From assembly GCA_964019155.1 (NCBI GenBank), contig OZ025239.1, positions 108,322,085 to 108,386,084 on the forward strand: 64,000 bases of DNA, read 5' to 3'. Below the pieces are notes generated by a model that was not told where the DNA came from, did no database searches, and worked only from the letters and a program-made list of their open reading frames with translations. Positions 1-12,548 of this stretch are shown piece after piece; position 1 is the first letter of the stretch, and the number at the start of each line of letters is the position of its first letter. The position numbers were made by a program, and so were the translations under genes. The DNA comes from Osedax fenrisi. Taxonomy: Eukaryota > Annelida > Polychaeta > Sabellida > Siboglinidae.

Positions 1-557
1 GAAGTCAACAAAGTTATGGTATACTTTTTTCCATGTTCAATATGTTTCTCTGCCAAAATTCTGCAGTTTAATATCTGTTCGATTGTGCTTCTTTTCTTTC
101 TGAAACCTGCTTTCTCTTCCTCTAGGATATTTTCTGCTATTGGATTGAGTCGATTAAAAATAATTCTCAGCATTATCTTGCTTGGGTGTGATATCAGGTT
201 AATAGTTTTATAATTGTTGCACTTTCTTAGGTCACCTTTCTTTGGTATAGGAATAATTAACGATTGTGCCCATCCATTCTTTTTAATACCATATTTTCTG
301 GCAAAGTAAAGTCATTGTTATTAGCATTTGTGAACTTCATATTAAATGTTCCACTTTTGATTTTTAAATCGGCAAGTTCTCTTCTATGCATGCACCTCAT
401 ATATACATCACTCTAATGTATATGATGCACCTCGATAATCATTAAGTATATTTTTATCTAGATTTATTGGATAGTTATATAGTTGTTTGCAATATTCTTT
501 CCATCTTTTGACGATTTCTGAGTCCTCTGTTAAAATATTGCCATTTCTACTTATCAT
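1..557 (-). pseudogene. RTE-like non-LTR retrotransposon, reverse transcriptase fragment (dead, runs off window)
   Basis: Reading the minus strand, about 90 codons (270-1) give a recognisable reverse-transcriptase N-terminal palm: GWAQSLIIPIPKKGD, then NNYKTINLISHPSKI, then AGFRKKRSTIEQI, with a frameshift near position 20 just before the expected VDF motif. A second block at 555-408 reads ILTEDSEIVKRWKEYC, the usual linker upstream of the palm in RTE/BovB-like elements. The two blocks are in different frames and 300-408 carries no clean coding sequence, so this is a decayed copy. RTE clade is inferred from motif style. It lies outside the tandem array. Confidence 0.75.
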
Positions 558-2123
558 GAAAGCTTGGATATGATAGCTAAATATGTCATGATACCAAAAA
601 ATACTATTGAAGGTAACATTTATAAAAATATACTTTAAAGCATACATTATTATAATTATATATAATCATAATAATTATTAATAATAAATAAACATAAATG
701 ATCAGTTAATACAGTAAAGATTATTAAAATTAAATTGTATAATAATAGAATTAATTTTCACACATTCATTGAAGAGATAGAAACAAAAGTATTTTATATT
801 TTATGTATATAATTTTTTATTTTGATTCAAGGTTTATAAACTAATTTTATAAAAATATTATATAAAACATTTTATATAATACAAAATAGCTTATAATAAA
901 ATATTATAATAATTTATTTTATTTTAAATATATCTAATTTAATATCTAATTCAGAGAATAATAATAATAAATATAATATAAATTATTATAAATATATATG
1001 AGATGAATAGGTAAAAGTAATGGAATTAAAATAGTAATGTAAATTCAAAAGACTATGTATCTAGATAAAATAATATAACATTATTAATGTTATTTAATAT
1101 AAGAATGTGATTAGATATGATCAGTTAATATTCTGTATCATTAATATTTACAGAATAACATATACTGAGCTGTTTGATTCCGTAATGATGCAAATTAAAA
1201 CCAATTTGATACCAAAGATACTACGAAGTCCTTCGGATGATCTTTGTTGATACTAAGGAAACATCATTTATACATTATTATAAATTAAAGGAATCATTAT
1301 TCAAAAATAATATAATTTATAAAAAAGAGGTTTATTTTTTAATTAATCTTATTAATCCTATTAATTTGCTACACTAAACAGATTTTAAATAACAACATTT
1401 ATGAAGAATTATCGATTGAAAGATTAAATATCGAATTACCTATGTTAAAATCAATCAATAAGTTCAATACCATCTGACGAGGCAAACATATACATGATAG
1501 AAAAACCTCCTGAAATTCAAAAAAGTTTCCCGGCATAATAGAATTGATCAAACTTGTATTGGTTTTCCCATCAAGTTATGTGTCATGTTAGCGTGTATTT
1601 TGTAAGCTAAGAACTATAAATACGTGGATACGGTCTACTATTCTAGAAAGTATATTAAATGTATTACTAGGCAAATATCCACCAAGAAACAATTCACATA
1701 ATTGAGATGGATATATTTATAAATAAAAATAATTGGAGAAAATCTATATTTATATAATAATAAATTATGTAATGTTTTGTATTTATTTTCTAATATAATA
1801 TGATTACTTAAGTATTGTTATAAAAATTAAATATTATTAATTGCATATTAACATAGACCAAAGAGGTATCATATATTAATAAGATATTAATTAGTAATTA
1901 AATTAATAAGTAATAGGATATATAATATAAAATAAAAATAAATAGCCCCCCTATACAAAATATCATTCCGACGCACCAATATATATATACATATAGTATA
2001 TAGTAAATTATGTGAGTTAAAATAAGTGCATAAGATTAATATTATATGAAAAATGGGTCTCGAGTTACAAGAAGAATGATAATAGATATGTATACTGGAT
2101 GTAGCCTACATCATGTAGAGAGT
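558..2123. other. AT-rich flank with nothing recognisable
   Basis: About 1.5 kb of very AT-rich DNA with no open frame resembling a protein, no clear repeat and no RNA gene. It is present once in the window. Confidence 0.5.
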
Positions 2124-2125
2124 TA

Positions 2126-2266
2126 GTTCCATACAAATGGAACAATATAGCTGAAAGCATGTTATTGATATTAAAGGGATTACGAGTGAAGCAATTGTTA
2201 TAATCCCTTTATTATCAATAACATACTTTCAGCAAGGATAACTATATTGTTCCATCGTTATGGAAC
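2126..2266. mobile_element. Hairpin MITE with TA target-site duplication
   Basis: A near-complete inverted repeat. The left arm starts GTTCCATACAAATGGAAC and continues through an 'aataaagggatta'-like inner arm; the right arm mirrors it and ends with GGAAC. Arms are about 60 bp around a short loop. The dinucleotide TA flanks both ends (2124-2125, 2267-2268), as expected for Tc1/mariner-type cut-and-paste insertion. No coding capacity. Confidence 0.7.
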
Positions 2267-2587
2267 TACCTCCCTTAAAGTGTTAGGTTAACTTAATTAT
2301 GGAAATATTATGTTGAACGTTTTATTATTAGTCTATGACTATGTAAGTAAGTTATATAATATGGGAATATAGTATAGATTAACAGTAAATAATACGAGAA
2401 TGCATTAATTATATTAATAGTAAGAGGGCGAGATAGGCCTTCCTTTAGCAAAGGTTTTGAAATGATTATAATTAACTGATTTAGATATATTAGTGATATA
2501 ATATTTAAGGATTAATAGCCTCCAAAGTAACATCGTGATTTCACTGGGAATTATGTGCTAATATCGTATGTAGGGAGGATGTATACT

Positions 2588-2629
2588 ATGGAGCAGAGTA
2601 CCAAGAAGAGTAATCCAGCTGCCAGGTTG
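2588..2629 (+). CDS. Candidate first coding exon of an unrecognised gene (intact only in unit 1)
   Basis: In unit 1 an ATG opens a 14-codon exon, MEQSTKKSNPAARL, followed at once by a good donor GTAAGA. The product is not recognised and no second exon was found. In units 2 and 3 the same place (about 23929-23970 and 45779-45822) has lost the ATG to a TA-rich replacement and carries a TGA where unit 1 reads CCA. The sequence is somewhat richer in GC than its surroundings. It could be a chance ORF next to a chance donor. Confidence 0.3.
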
Positions 2630-2824
2630 GTAAGATACATTGTAAATTTCAACTTATGATAATCGATTTAAAATATAGTAAGAGATTCATTCGAATACGA
2701 ACAATCATTTATATCCTTGACATTGGAATGGAATGTCTCATATAATCAAAACAATATGATATATCTAATAGTACCGGCTAGAAGAAGATAAATTAATTCT
2801 TTTAATAAGTAATTTATATTACAA

Positions 2825-3034
2825 GGTAATATAGTTTAGACACGCCCAATACCATAATCATATACGCCCACTTAATATGCTAAATCAGGCACTCTTTGCT
2901 TAGCTATTAAATGTAACACACCATTAACTATACGACACTATACTAAACTAGTAACTGACTACCTGAGGAACGGAGTCGACTCCAAGAATACGTACTGACA
3001 CACGAGGTTCTATATACATACTGTTAATATGACA
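2825..3034 (+). mobile_element. Ty3/gypsy LTR remnant, unit 1
   Basis: A 210-bp block ending in ...AATATGACA immediately before a primer-binding-site-like sequence. The corresponding block in units 2 and 3 starts TGTAATATAG and ends CA, matching the TG...CA rule of LTRs; in unit 1 the first base is G. The far LTR was not found. Confidence 0.5.
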
Positions 3035-3052
3035 TGATGACAGCGTCGGGTC
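3035..3052 (+). other. Primer-binding site of Ty3/gypsy remnant (mutated in unit 1)
   Basis: Directly after the LTR-like block. Units 2 and 3 (24370, 46226) read TGGTGACAGCGTCGGGTCC, which resembles the complement of a tRNA 3' end starting from the terminal CCA. Unit 1 has A in place of the third base (TGATGACAG). The following gggtccgaaccc resembles the complement of a tRNA T-arm. Confidence 0.5.
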
Positions 3053-3078
3053 CGAACCCGTGCCATCGAAGTGACAGG

Positions 3079-3570
3079 TAAAACAGTAGGAACAGAACTA
3101 TGTCAGTTCAAGCAGTATTAATACGTAGTCGTGGTCGATTATTATTCAAACTATATCGAAATAGGATAAGACAAATACAAGAAAAATATAACGAGATTAT
3201 GATACTCAACAATCAATGTATCACTAAATGAAGGATGTTTAACGTATCTAAATAGTGCAGTTATAACGGAAATAAATAGGAACGATATTATTGAAGATAT
3301 CCATTCTGGTCATCTGGGAATTAATACATATCTCGAAAGGGCTACAAATAGCGTTCACTGGTTTGGGATATCGAGAGAAATTGAAAGAAAAGTAATAGAT
3401 TGTAATCAATTCAGAATAAGTATCAAGATATACCGAGAGCCTGTCAAATGAGTTACAGTTCAAATTAAACCTCGGGAAACAGTAGGAATAGACCTATATC
3501 AGTTCAAGCAGTCTAAATACGTAGTCGTTGTCTATTATTATTCAAGGTATATCGAAACAATGATAATCCG
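3079..3570 (+). pseudogene. Ty3/gypsy integrase fragments, rearranged (unit 1)
   Basis: Two overlapping integrase relics lie head to tail. The first (3079-3165) carries the core block VVVVDYYSNYIEI after a stop. The second (about 3212-3570) reads through the H2C2 zinc finger, IEDIHSGHLGINTYLERA then VHWFGISREIERKVIDC, then a TGA, then the core entry RETVGIDLYQFKQSKYVVVV. In the second copy the catalytic Asp of VVD is Tyr, and the last Cys of the zinc finger is Phe. Gag, protease and RT are missing between the primer-binding site and integrase. The element is clearly dead. Confidence 0.8.
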
Positions 3571-4341
3571 TGATGAGAGATCAATAATGCCGTGTTATTA
3601 ATTCTATAATATCTATATTCTCAATACATTGAATACCGGAAAATTAAATTAAGGATAATTAAATATAATACTCTTAATAAAAATCGTATTCTACCTTTAA
3701 ATAAATATAATACTTCTTGTAAAAAACATTCTAACTTTAAATAAAAATAATACTATATATAAAAAGAGTATTTTTGCTTTAAGCAAATAGTAACTACTCC
3801 TTTACCATGAAATCCATACCACAACTGAACATAGAAAAAATACTAATAATATATATACACGATATCAATATCAATATACAAAATAAACATATTGAATCTA
3901 GTGAATATATCTAGGATTAGTTACTGAGGTAGTTATTACATGGATTTAAATCATTGAATACACAGTCCACATTAATACAGTATGCTATGACCTCCTATGT
4001 TGTTATATTGCATTATAAAAAATGACCCCTATGAGTCATATGTCATAGGCTATGACCTATGCATATATTTAGTGGACTATATTTCAATCACATTAAATAA
4101 CACAAAATCGCTGTACTGATTTTAATTACATAAACATATTATATAATTTCATATCAGACATTTACAATTTGTTACTTTTATACATTAACTATATGTATAG
4201 ATAATATCTATCAGATATATTTATACATAATTATACTTATATTTTATGTTTATTAGTAACTATTATAATAGTTTATATACTATAGTATAAATGAAGAAAC
4301 AGTTGTTAATACTAAATATAATTTTTATTGGAAGCACCGAA

Positions 4342-4555
4342 TTAATTGAACATGTTGATGTCAAACTTGATGATCTGTAATCAGTATGCAATAAGTATTA
4401 GTGTTATGTAATCAATGGTAGTAATGCATTGCATGGCTAAGTTTTCTATAGAATATCATAGAAAATAATCTATAAATATTAAATAATTAATCTGAAAATA
4501 CGAGAGAATAGAGAAAAGTCGTGATAGTATTAAAGAAATTAATTATGTTTAATAA

Positions 4556-4592
<37 letters not shown>

Positions 4593-7500
4593 TAATATTC
4601 AGTAATTACAATTTTAGATAAGCGCAGCTAACATTAGTAGTTGAAATACATATATATTAACTGGAGGATAATACAAATATCACTGATGTATAATATATTA
4701 ACGACATAAATTAAGTATGATATATGTACGACATAAATATGAATACGATGTCTGGCGTAAGTATAGCGACATAACATATATGCTACATATACCAAGTGCC
4801 GGTGGAGATGTAACCTTGATGGGACCACATTGAGGCCTCTTTAGGAGATATCGTCTTGGTGAATAGCTATGACGCGAGGAGGAGCGGGTATAGGTTAAGG
4901 GTGTACGGCGTGTGGTCACCGGAAAGGGCGTGTTAGAGGAAGGGCCAGCAGCAGCGGGGCATGGCTCCTCTTCGATGTCAGCCATTGAGGTGGGCGGAGT
5001 TATCTCCAGTACCTCCTGCGCCGGATTGTAGTCCTGGGCTACGTTCTCAGTGGCTGTAGTGTGCTGTTCACGAGGGAGGGGGCGTTATTTAAAGCCTAAC
5101 GTGCACTATAAGATGTGGTCATTTTAACTAGTACTACGTCTCTAAGTTATAATTGTATGCGAGTTTTATAACTAACTAATCTAATAAGTATAATATTAAT
5201 AACTAATAAATATAAAATATTAATAAATAATAAGTATAATATTAATAACTAATAAATATAATATTAATAAATAATAAATATAAAATATTAATAATCAATA
5301 AATATAATATTAATAACTAATAAATATAATATTAATAAATAATAAATATAAAATATTAATAACTAATAAGTATAATATTAATAACTTATAAATATATTAT
5401 TAATAACTAATAAATATAAAATATTAATAAATAATAAGTATAATATTAATAACTAATAAATATAAAATATTAAAAATAATAAATATAAAATATTAATAAC
5501 TAATAAGTATAAAATTAATAACTAATAAATATATTATTAATAACTAATAAATATAAAATATTAATAAATAATAAGTATAATATTAATAACTAATAAATAT
5601 AATATTAATAAATAATAAATATAAAATATTAATAACTAATAAGTATAATATTAATAACTAATAAATATATTATTAATAACTAATAAATATAAAATATTAA
5701 TAAATAATAAGATTAATATTAATAACTAATATATATAATATTAATAACTAATAAATATAAAATATTAATAACTAATAAGTATAATATTAATTACTAATAA
5801 ATAAAAAATATTAAAAATAATAAATATAAAATATTAATATCTAATAAGTATAATATTAATAACTAATAAATATATTATTAATAACTAATAAATATAAAAT
5901 ATTAATAAATAATAAGTATAATATTAATAACTAATAAATATAATATTAATAAATAATAAATATAAAATATTAATAATCGATAAATATAATATTAATAACT
6001 AATAAATATAATATTAATAAATAATAAATATAAAATATTAATAACTAATAAGTATAATATTAATAAATAATAAATATAAAATATTAATATCTAATAAGTA
6101 TAATATTAATAACTAATAAATATATTATTAATAACTAATAAATATAACATATTAATAAATAATAAGTATAATATTAATAACTAATAAATATAATATTAAT
6201 AAATAATAAATATAAAATATTAATAAATAATAAGTATAATATTAATAACTAATACATATAATATTAATAAATAATAAATATAAAATATTAATAATCAATA
6301 AATATAATATTAATAACTAATAAATATAATATTAATAAATAATAAATATAAAATATTAATAACTAATAAGTATAATATTAATAACTAATAAATATATTAT
6401 TAATAACTAATAAATATAAAATATTAATAAATAATAAGATTAATATTAATAACTAATATATATAATATTAATAACTAATAAATATAAAATATTAATAACT
6501 AATAAGTATAATATTAATAACTAATAAATATAATATTAATAAATAATAAATATAAAATATTAATAATCGATAAATATAATATTAATAACTAATAAATATA
6601 ATATCAATAACTGATGAATATAAAATATTAATAACTATATATATTATAATAAATATAATATTAATAACTAATAAATATAATAATAATAACTAATAAATAT
6701 AATATTAATAACTAATATATATATAATATTAATAACTAATTAATATAATATTAATAACTAATAAACATAGGATTATTTAGTTAACTAACATCAGACTCTC
6801 TCCTTTTTCTAGAGATGTAATTTCTGATTTTCTAAAAAAATAACAATATATAATTAGTATTAGTGTTTATACGGTAACAAAGTGTTAATATGCTAATCAT
6901 ATCGTTGCTATGGTAACAAACATTTACAGATGGTTTTCTCGAAGACCTGGAGTAATCCGAGTTATACTTCAGCTGTGAATATGGTTATTCGTAATTAGTG
7001 GACTGATGGTGAGGGCCAGACTAATAGAGTGCAGTTAGTGTGTGGAGCTATAAAGTATTAATTTGGCAATATTTATATAGAAACTAAATATTATACAACT
7101 CGTGGCAGAGGTGTTATTATATAGATATTATACCGCAATTTATTACTGTCGTTAAATTAAATATTAAATTAAGCTTACATATATAAATATTTAAATTATA
7201 CATTTATATATTCAGTTTAATTTCCGTGGATAAATGTTACTTTTTAAAGTAATTATCTCTATCTTATAAATATTAACATAACTACATTACCACTACCATA
7301 ATTAGCACTACGACTATAGTATACTACCACTAGGGGGCTATGCTAACCTTCTTTATGGTTTTACGTTTGATGTGTGAGTCGGGCATCTTTTTGATGTGCT
7401 TGACCAGTTCCACGATGCTGATATCCGTGAGATTCTCGTCCAATGATTGGCTAGCCTCGCGATCATTAAACGTGAGATTTGTCGCCACCGCATCATCGTC

Positions 7501-9598
7501 CTGATCAAAGGAACATACGCGCGTGTTAATACTAACATGGTGTAGCGGATATGACGGGTATATCAAGGTCATTTGTCCTTGGGTATAGTATAGTAGAGAC
7601 ACGTGTCTATTAGAGGCGTGGTATATTAGATGCGGTCTATTAGTTAAGTTTAAGAGTGTAATATTTGTAGCCGGACAGTCAAATGTAAGGTGTTCTAATA
7701 TGGAAAGTTAGACATTCCACTTAGGTATCTATTTTTAGCTATATTTATAAATGTTTATACATTTTTAACTAAAGTATTTTGTTATTATTTTCAATCGGAT
7801 TTTACCGATTTTTATAAGACATAGATAATCTAATTTTAGATTTAATTATAATAAATAGTTAAGTTAAAGATTCATAAATGTTGTTATCTGGTATGACGTG
7901 TGTCACTATTCAGCATAACTGGCTACGATAAATACAGGGACATATGGATAGTTGATACAGATATTAATAGATATAACGATAGACTGATCAACTTTCCACG
8001 CTACAAAATCACACCCTTAGTTATTCAAGATTAATCTATTAAGTTAGTCAATCTACGATGTAAATGTGATATTAAATTATAAAACCGATGATTAAAGTGA
8101 AAAGTTGGATTCATACTACAACTGATGTTTGGAAGTTCAGATGACTGTTAAATTTATAATTTCTTACGAAACTTTCGATGGTAGGTACTACATAGCAATA
8201 ATATGTTGAAAAAACTATCATAACTTGCGATCATTCATCGAATGTTTTTAGAATATGTTATAGAATATCTATTCATCTGTGAGAAGTTGCTATATCTCGG
8301 AATATTTCATCCGAACCAGCATACATATGTTATAGTGAATTTCTCTTTATAGTAATATCTACCATTATATTAGTGTGCTAATGTTATACTGATGCTATAG
8401 AATCTATAGTTATATTAATAGCGAACCTCCGTTAACTCCTCATCCGTTTTCCTCCAGAAAGCTTCAATATCCTCTTTCAGTCTCTCAGGAATCTATAAAG
8501 TATGAGGGGTGGTATGTGAGGAAGCTATCACCGGTAGCGCATCAATACTTCTTCTAAATCTATCGCACCTAGAATATAAAGCATATTAACGCTGGCGTGA
8601 GTCATCACTAGGTGTTGCGCTGACCTTGAGAATATCGTCGGCGCGTTCGATAAAGAACTGCATGGTACAGTGGGCCTCTTTATTCATGAGTTCGAGGGCT
8701 GAGCACTGTTTCGGCACCAGGACGCTGGGCAGCATAACGGTAGCCATATTGGAGACGGACATCAGTGACTGGTCTTCGCAGTCCGTTATTTTCTTTAGCA
8801 GCGGTAGCAGCACAGATAACAGGTGGTAGTTAGCGCGAGGTAACAACTGCGCTAGCAACTGCATGGCCATTAGTCTCTTAGCTTCGGGGAGTTCTAGAGG
8901 GAGGGGGTGGCAGGTTGAAGAGAGTGGGGAGGATGATGATGATGAGGGGTGAGAGGATGGTGAAGATATGTTGGCATTATTCCAATAGTTATAGTTGATA
9001 AATTATAGTTAAGAAGCTTATTAAATTAAATTAATCGATATGAATATTGTTTTTAAAAGTGAATACAATTCATGTCCGCGGCTCGACGATAGAAAGATAC
9101 AGCGACAATACTGACCGTTGATACGCAGGTACGTATCATAAAACGAGTCGATGAGAACTCGGTCCGGGAGAAAATCCAAGAAGCGCTTTAAAACTGAGGC
9201 TACATCTTTTACATGATACGTATTTCTCAGATCTTCCGCGGTAATCATCTCCCCGTTGTTTAACCGTTTAATCAGGTCTGCAATTCTTGGCTCGCTGCCT
9301 CCGATCCTGAATAACCCCTCAGTTTGAACGTCTATTGGAACGATGCATGCTTTACATATCTTGCAATAGTGCTGTATTTACAGTGCAGGCACACATCGCG
9401 AGTTGATCGCAACTCTCCGATCGAACCGTTCGCACAAATATACTTATATCATTATTAATAAATTGTTATTTATAAATATTACATGCGTTTCTATTCAATT
9501 AAGTTCGCTTATATAATACATTACATTGACAAACTTGATATCTGCTATGAACTATGTTAAGATTTATGATAATTTATATATACTTACATATAATATGA

Positions 9599-9654
<56 letters not shown>

Positions 9655-11803
9655 CACGAAGAAAGAGGTATACAAACTGTCATTTAAGAATTGGATTAGA
9701 GGACAGATTGCTTTTAAAGACGTAACAGTTAAATTGACTTTAAATATAGTCGTACTTGTTGCCGGTTCTGTATGGTGAATAGTAGGTTAAAGGTCATCGC
9801 TACTACTGCTGCCACCTATACTACTACTAACACTACTAGCAGCACTACTACTACACTACTTATAGTATACTATATCGTACTGATACTATAGTATACTATA
9901 ACGTACTGATAATATACTACATAGCACTCGTTGACCTGTATACGTGGTTGTCTAGGGTTGTAAGGGTCATCAGTGCAATAGAAACTATCCAATATATATA
10001 TATATATAATACTCTACGTGTTACTATACAGCTGAATCATTGTCTAGAGTTGAATTTCCATGCTCCACTAGTATGATATATGGTTGTATAGGTAGTAGTG
10101 CTAGTAGAAGTACTAGTGTTGCACTCCAATACGCCCGCTAATACCCCGATATAGACATATCACATGGTATATATATAATGACCTAATATAGACATATCAC
10201 ATGGTATATATAATGACCTAATATAGACATACCACGTGGTATAGATATGCCTTAATATAGGCATACACTGTTAAAAATAACCCTTTAGTTTTCTCTGAAT
10301 AAACTTTTAGTAATTGGTCCTATGAGTGAAGGGTTTTCGACCCTTTAGTAAAAGCTTTAGTGAAACATGAAGGGTTTTACTACATAAAGAACTAACGGGT
10401 TTTGATCAATATTAACTAAAGGGTTCTATTCTTATTTGAACTAAAAGTTTTTGATAGAATATGAACTAAAGGGTTTTAACTTATTTGAACTACAAGTTTT
10501 TTACATTAAATTAACTAAATGGTTTTGATATAGGTGAATACAATTTATCTCAAATTAAATTATACATAATTCAAATAGCTATGATATATATAGGGGAAAG
10601 TAACCGAATAAGGACACTCTCGGTATCTCAGAAACCATAAATCCTACAACAAAATTGTTAATGAATAAAATATTCATAATTATAAAAATAGTCTAAAAAA
10701 AAGTATTTTTTAATTATTAAAAATATTTCAAATATATCCAATAAACTGATTTATTTATTACGTTTTTAAATTTATGAAAAAAAATGTCAACTTAAAACCT
10801 TCTCAAGATTATACAAATGTATCGATATAAAATTTAACACTATATTATTAAAAAATAAAGCGTTCTAAAATATGTATTTGTAATGTCTATATTTTGTAAC
10901 AAATATTCATTAAGTAATAAGCATATATCTAGAGGTCATATAAGTTCCTAATACGGACACTTTAAATGTCTTAATACGGACACCCTATAACCAATCAGCG
11001 CGCAGCGTATGAATAATTCTGATTTTCATAAAAATCGTGTGCGCTATAATATTAATACTACCAATAAAAATAATTCTAAATTGTTATTATTTAGATACTT
11101 AAATTGTATTATTAATTAAAAAATAATAAAAATAAATAAATTATTAACTAATTAAATTACAATATATTTTTCATAAAATTAATTATAAATAACGTAATTG
11201 TAATTTTTCTGATTGATTCATCAATAATATATAGTTTATCTAGTGGTATATAGGGTGTCCGACGGACACTGTCCGTATTATAACACAGGGTGTCCGTATT
11301 CGGACATGGGTACCGAATACGGACACCCCCGTTATCTATGAATTAAAAGGAATTAAAATTATATATAGAATTATCTAGGAATTAAAAGATTAAATAAAAT
11401 TTTAAAATTACAATAATATCTATAATCATATAATATTAATATATTGTAATTTTTGAATAAAAATAATGAGTCATAAAAAGTTAAGACCATTTATTGTTAA
11501 AGTTTCCGTATTAGGTTACTTTCCCCTACATTGTAATTATAAATAATTATTTTTAATTTATAAAGTATATATTAATTAATTTTACTTACAAAATATTATT
11601 TAAATATTTACAAAAACTTAATATATCAAAAATATATTTGGTTTTAATTATATATTAACTAATAGATTAAACAACAATTTGTCTCTAAAACTATAGGTAT
11701 AACTAAAGGGTTCAAAACCTTTAGTTATTATTTAATAATCTATAGTAAGTAATAATATATATAGTATATAGTATATAATATATTGTAAATAGTATAGAGT
11801 AGG

Positions 11804-11835
<32 letters not shown>

Positions 11836-12456
11836 AAATGCTCGATAGTAAATAAGCTTGATGTGGAGAGGCTTGACTTGTATTGCAATATATAAAACCT
11901 TTAGTATTACCAGAGGTAGTTAAAGGGTTCGAAACTCTTTAGTTAGCATTTAATAAAAAGTAAAGGGTTATAAACCTTTAGTTATTATTTAATCAAAACT
12001 AAAGGTTTTCAAAAAACCTTTAATTGTAATTTACTAAAAAGGTAAAGGTTTACCAAAACCCTTTAGTTTTGCTTAAATGAATTAAAGGTTTTTTATATAT
12101 AAAAACCTTTACCTCGTATTTAATGAAAACTAGTTATTTGTTATAGTCATTATTTTTAACAGTGTACCAAGTGGAACAGATAACGTAATCACGCTAACCT
12201 TTATCGGTGTTTTTGGTACGTGAGTGTTTCCCCCTGGTGGATGATGATACGGATGAGGAGATTTTCCCGACGTCGTTATTAGTTAGCGAGGTTTTCAGTT
12301 CATCGAACAGAACCCCGCTCAGGTCGAGTATTATCGACAGATGCATGAGTATCAACTCAATAAACTTCGTCGGTACTAATCTCCTCATCCGGTTGGCCTC
12401 GTTCGCAAATTTTGTGGAGGCAACTCGTAGTGTTCCTATGTTAAAAGTAGAGTCCC

Positions 12457-12492
<36 letters not shown>

Positions 12493-12505
12493 TGGGTGGT
12501 CTATA

Positions 12506-12548
<43 letters not shown>

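Noticed and set aside
3030..3075. tRNA gene or SINE B box (gggtccgaaccc)
   Set aside because: No D-arm, anticodon arm or box A in place. Position right after an LTR-like block and the TGG start fit a retroelement primer-binding site better.
3248..3463. Minus-strand 71-codon frame (also in units 2 and 3)
   Set aside because: Antisense shadow of the Ty3/gypsy integrase relic.
5173..6769. CRISPR-like array
   Set aside because: AT-only monomers repeat without distinct spacers, in a eukaryotic intron.
7895..8050. Plus-strand ~50-codon frame with ITGYDKYRDIWIVDTDI inside an ARHGAP19 intron
   Set aside because: Composition is reasonable, but it has no start with context, no known motif and no similarity I can name. 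Left as intron.
8626..8829. Plus-strand 67-codon frame (also in units 2 and 3)
   Set aside because: It is the exact antisense shadow of the RhoGAP exon at 8893-8625.
12207..12506. Plus-strand open frame over the ARHGAP19 exon 2 region (also 34051-34440, 55531-55926)
   Set aside because: It is antisense to a well-supported minus-strand exon and runs into CA/TA repeats.
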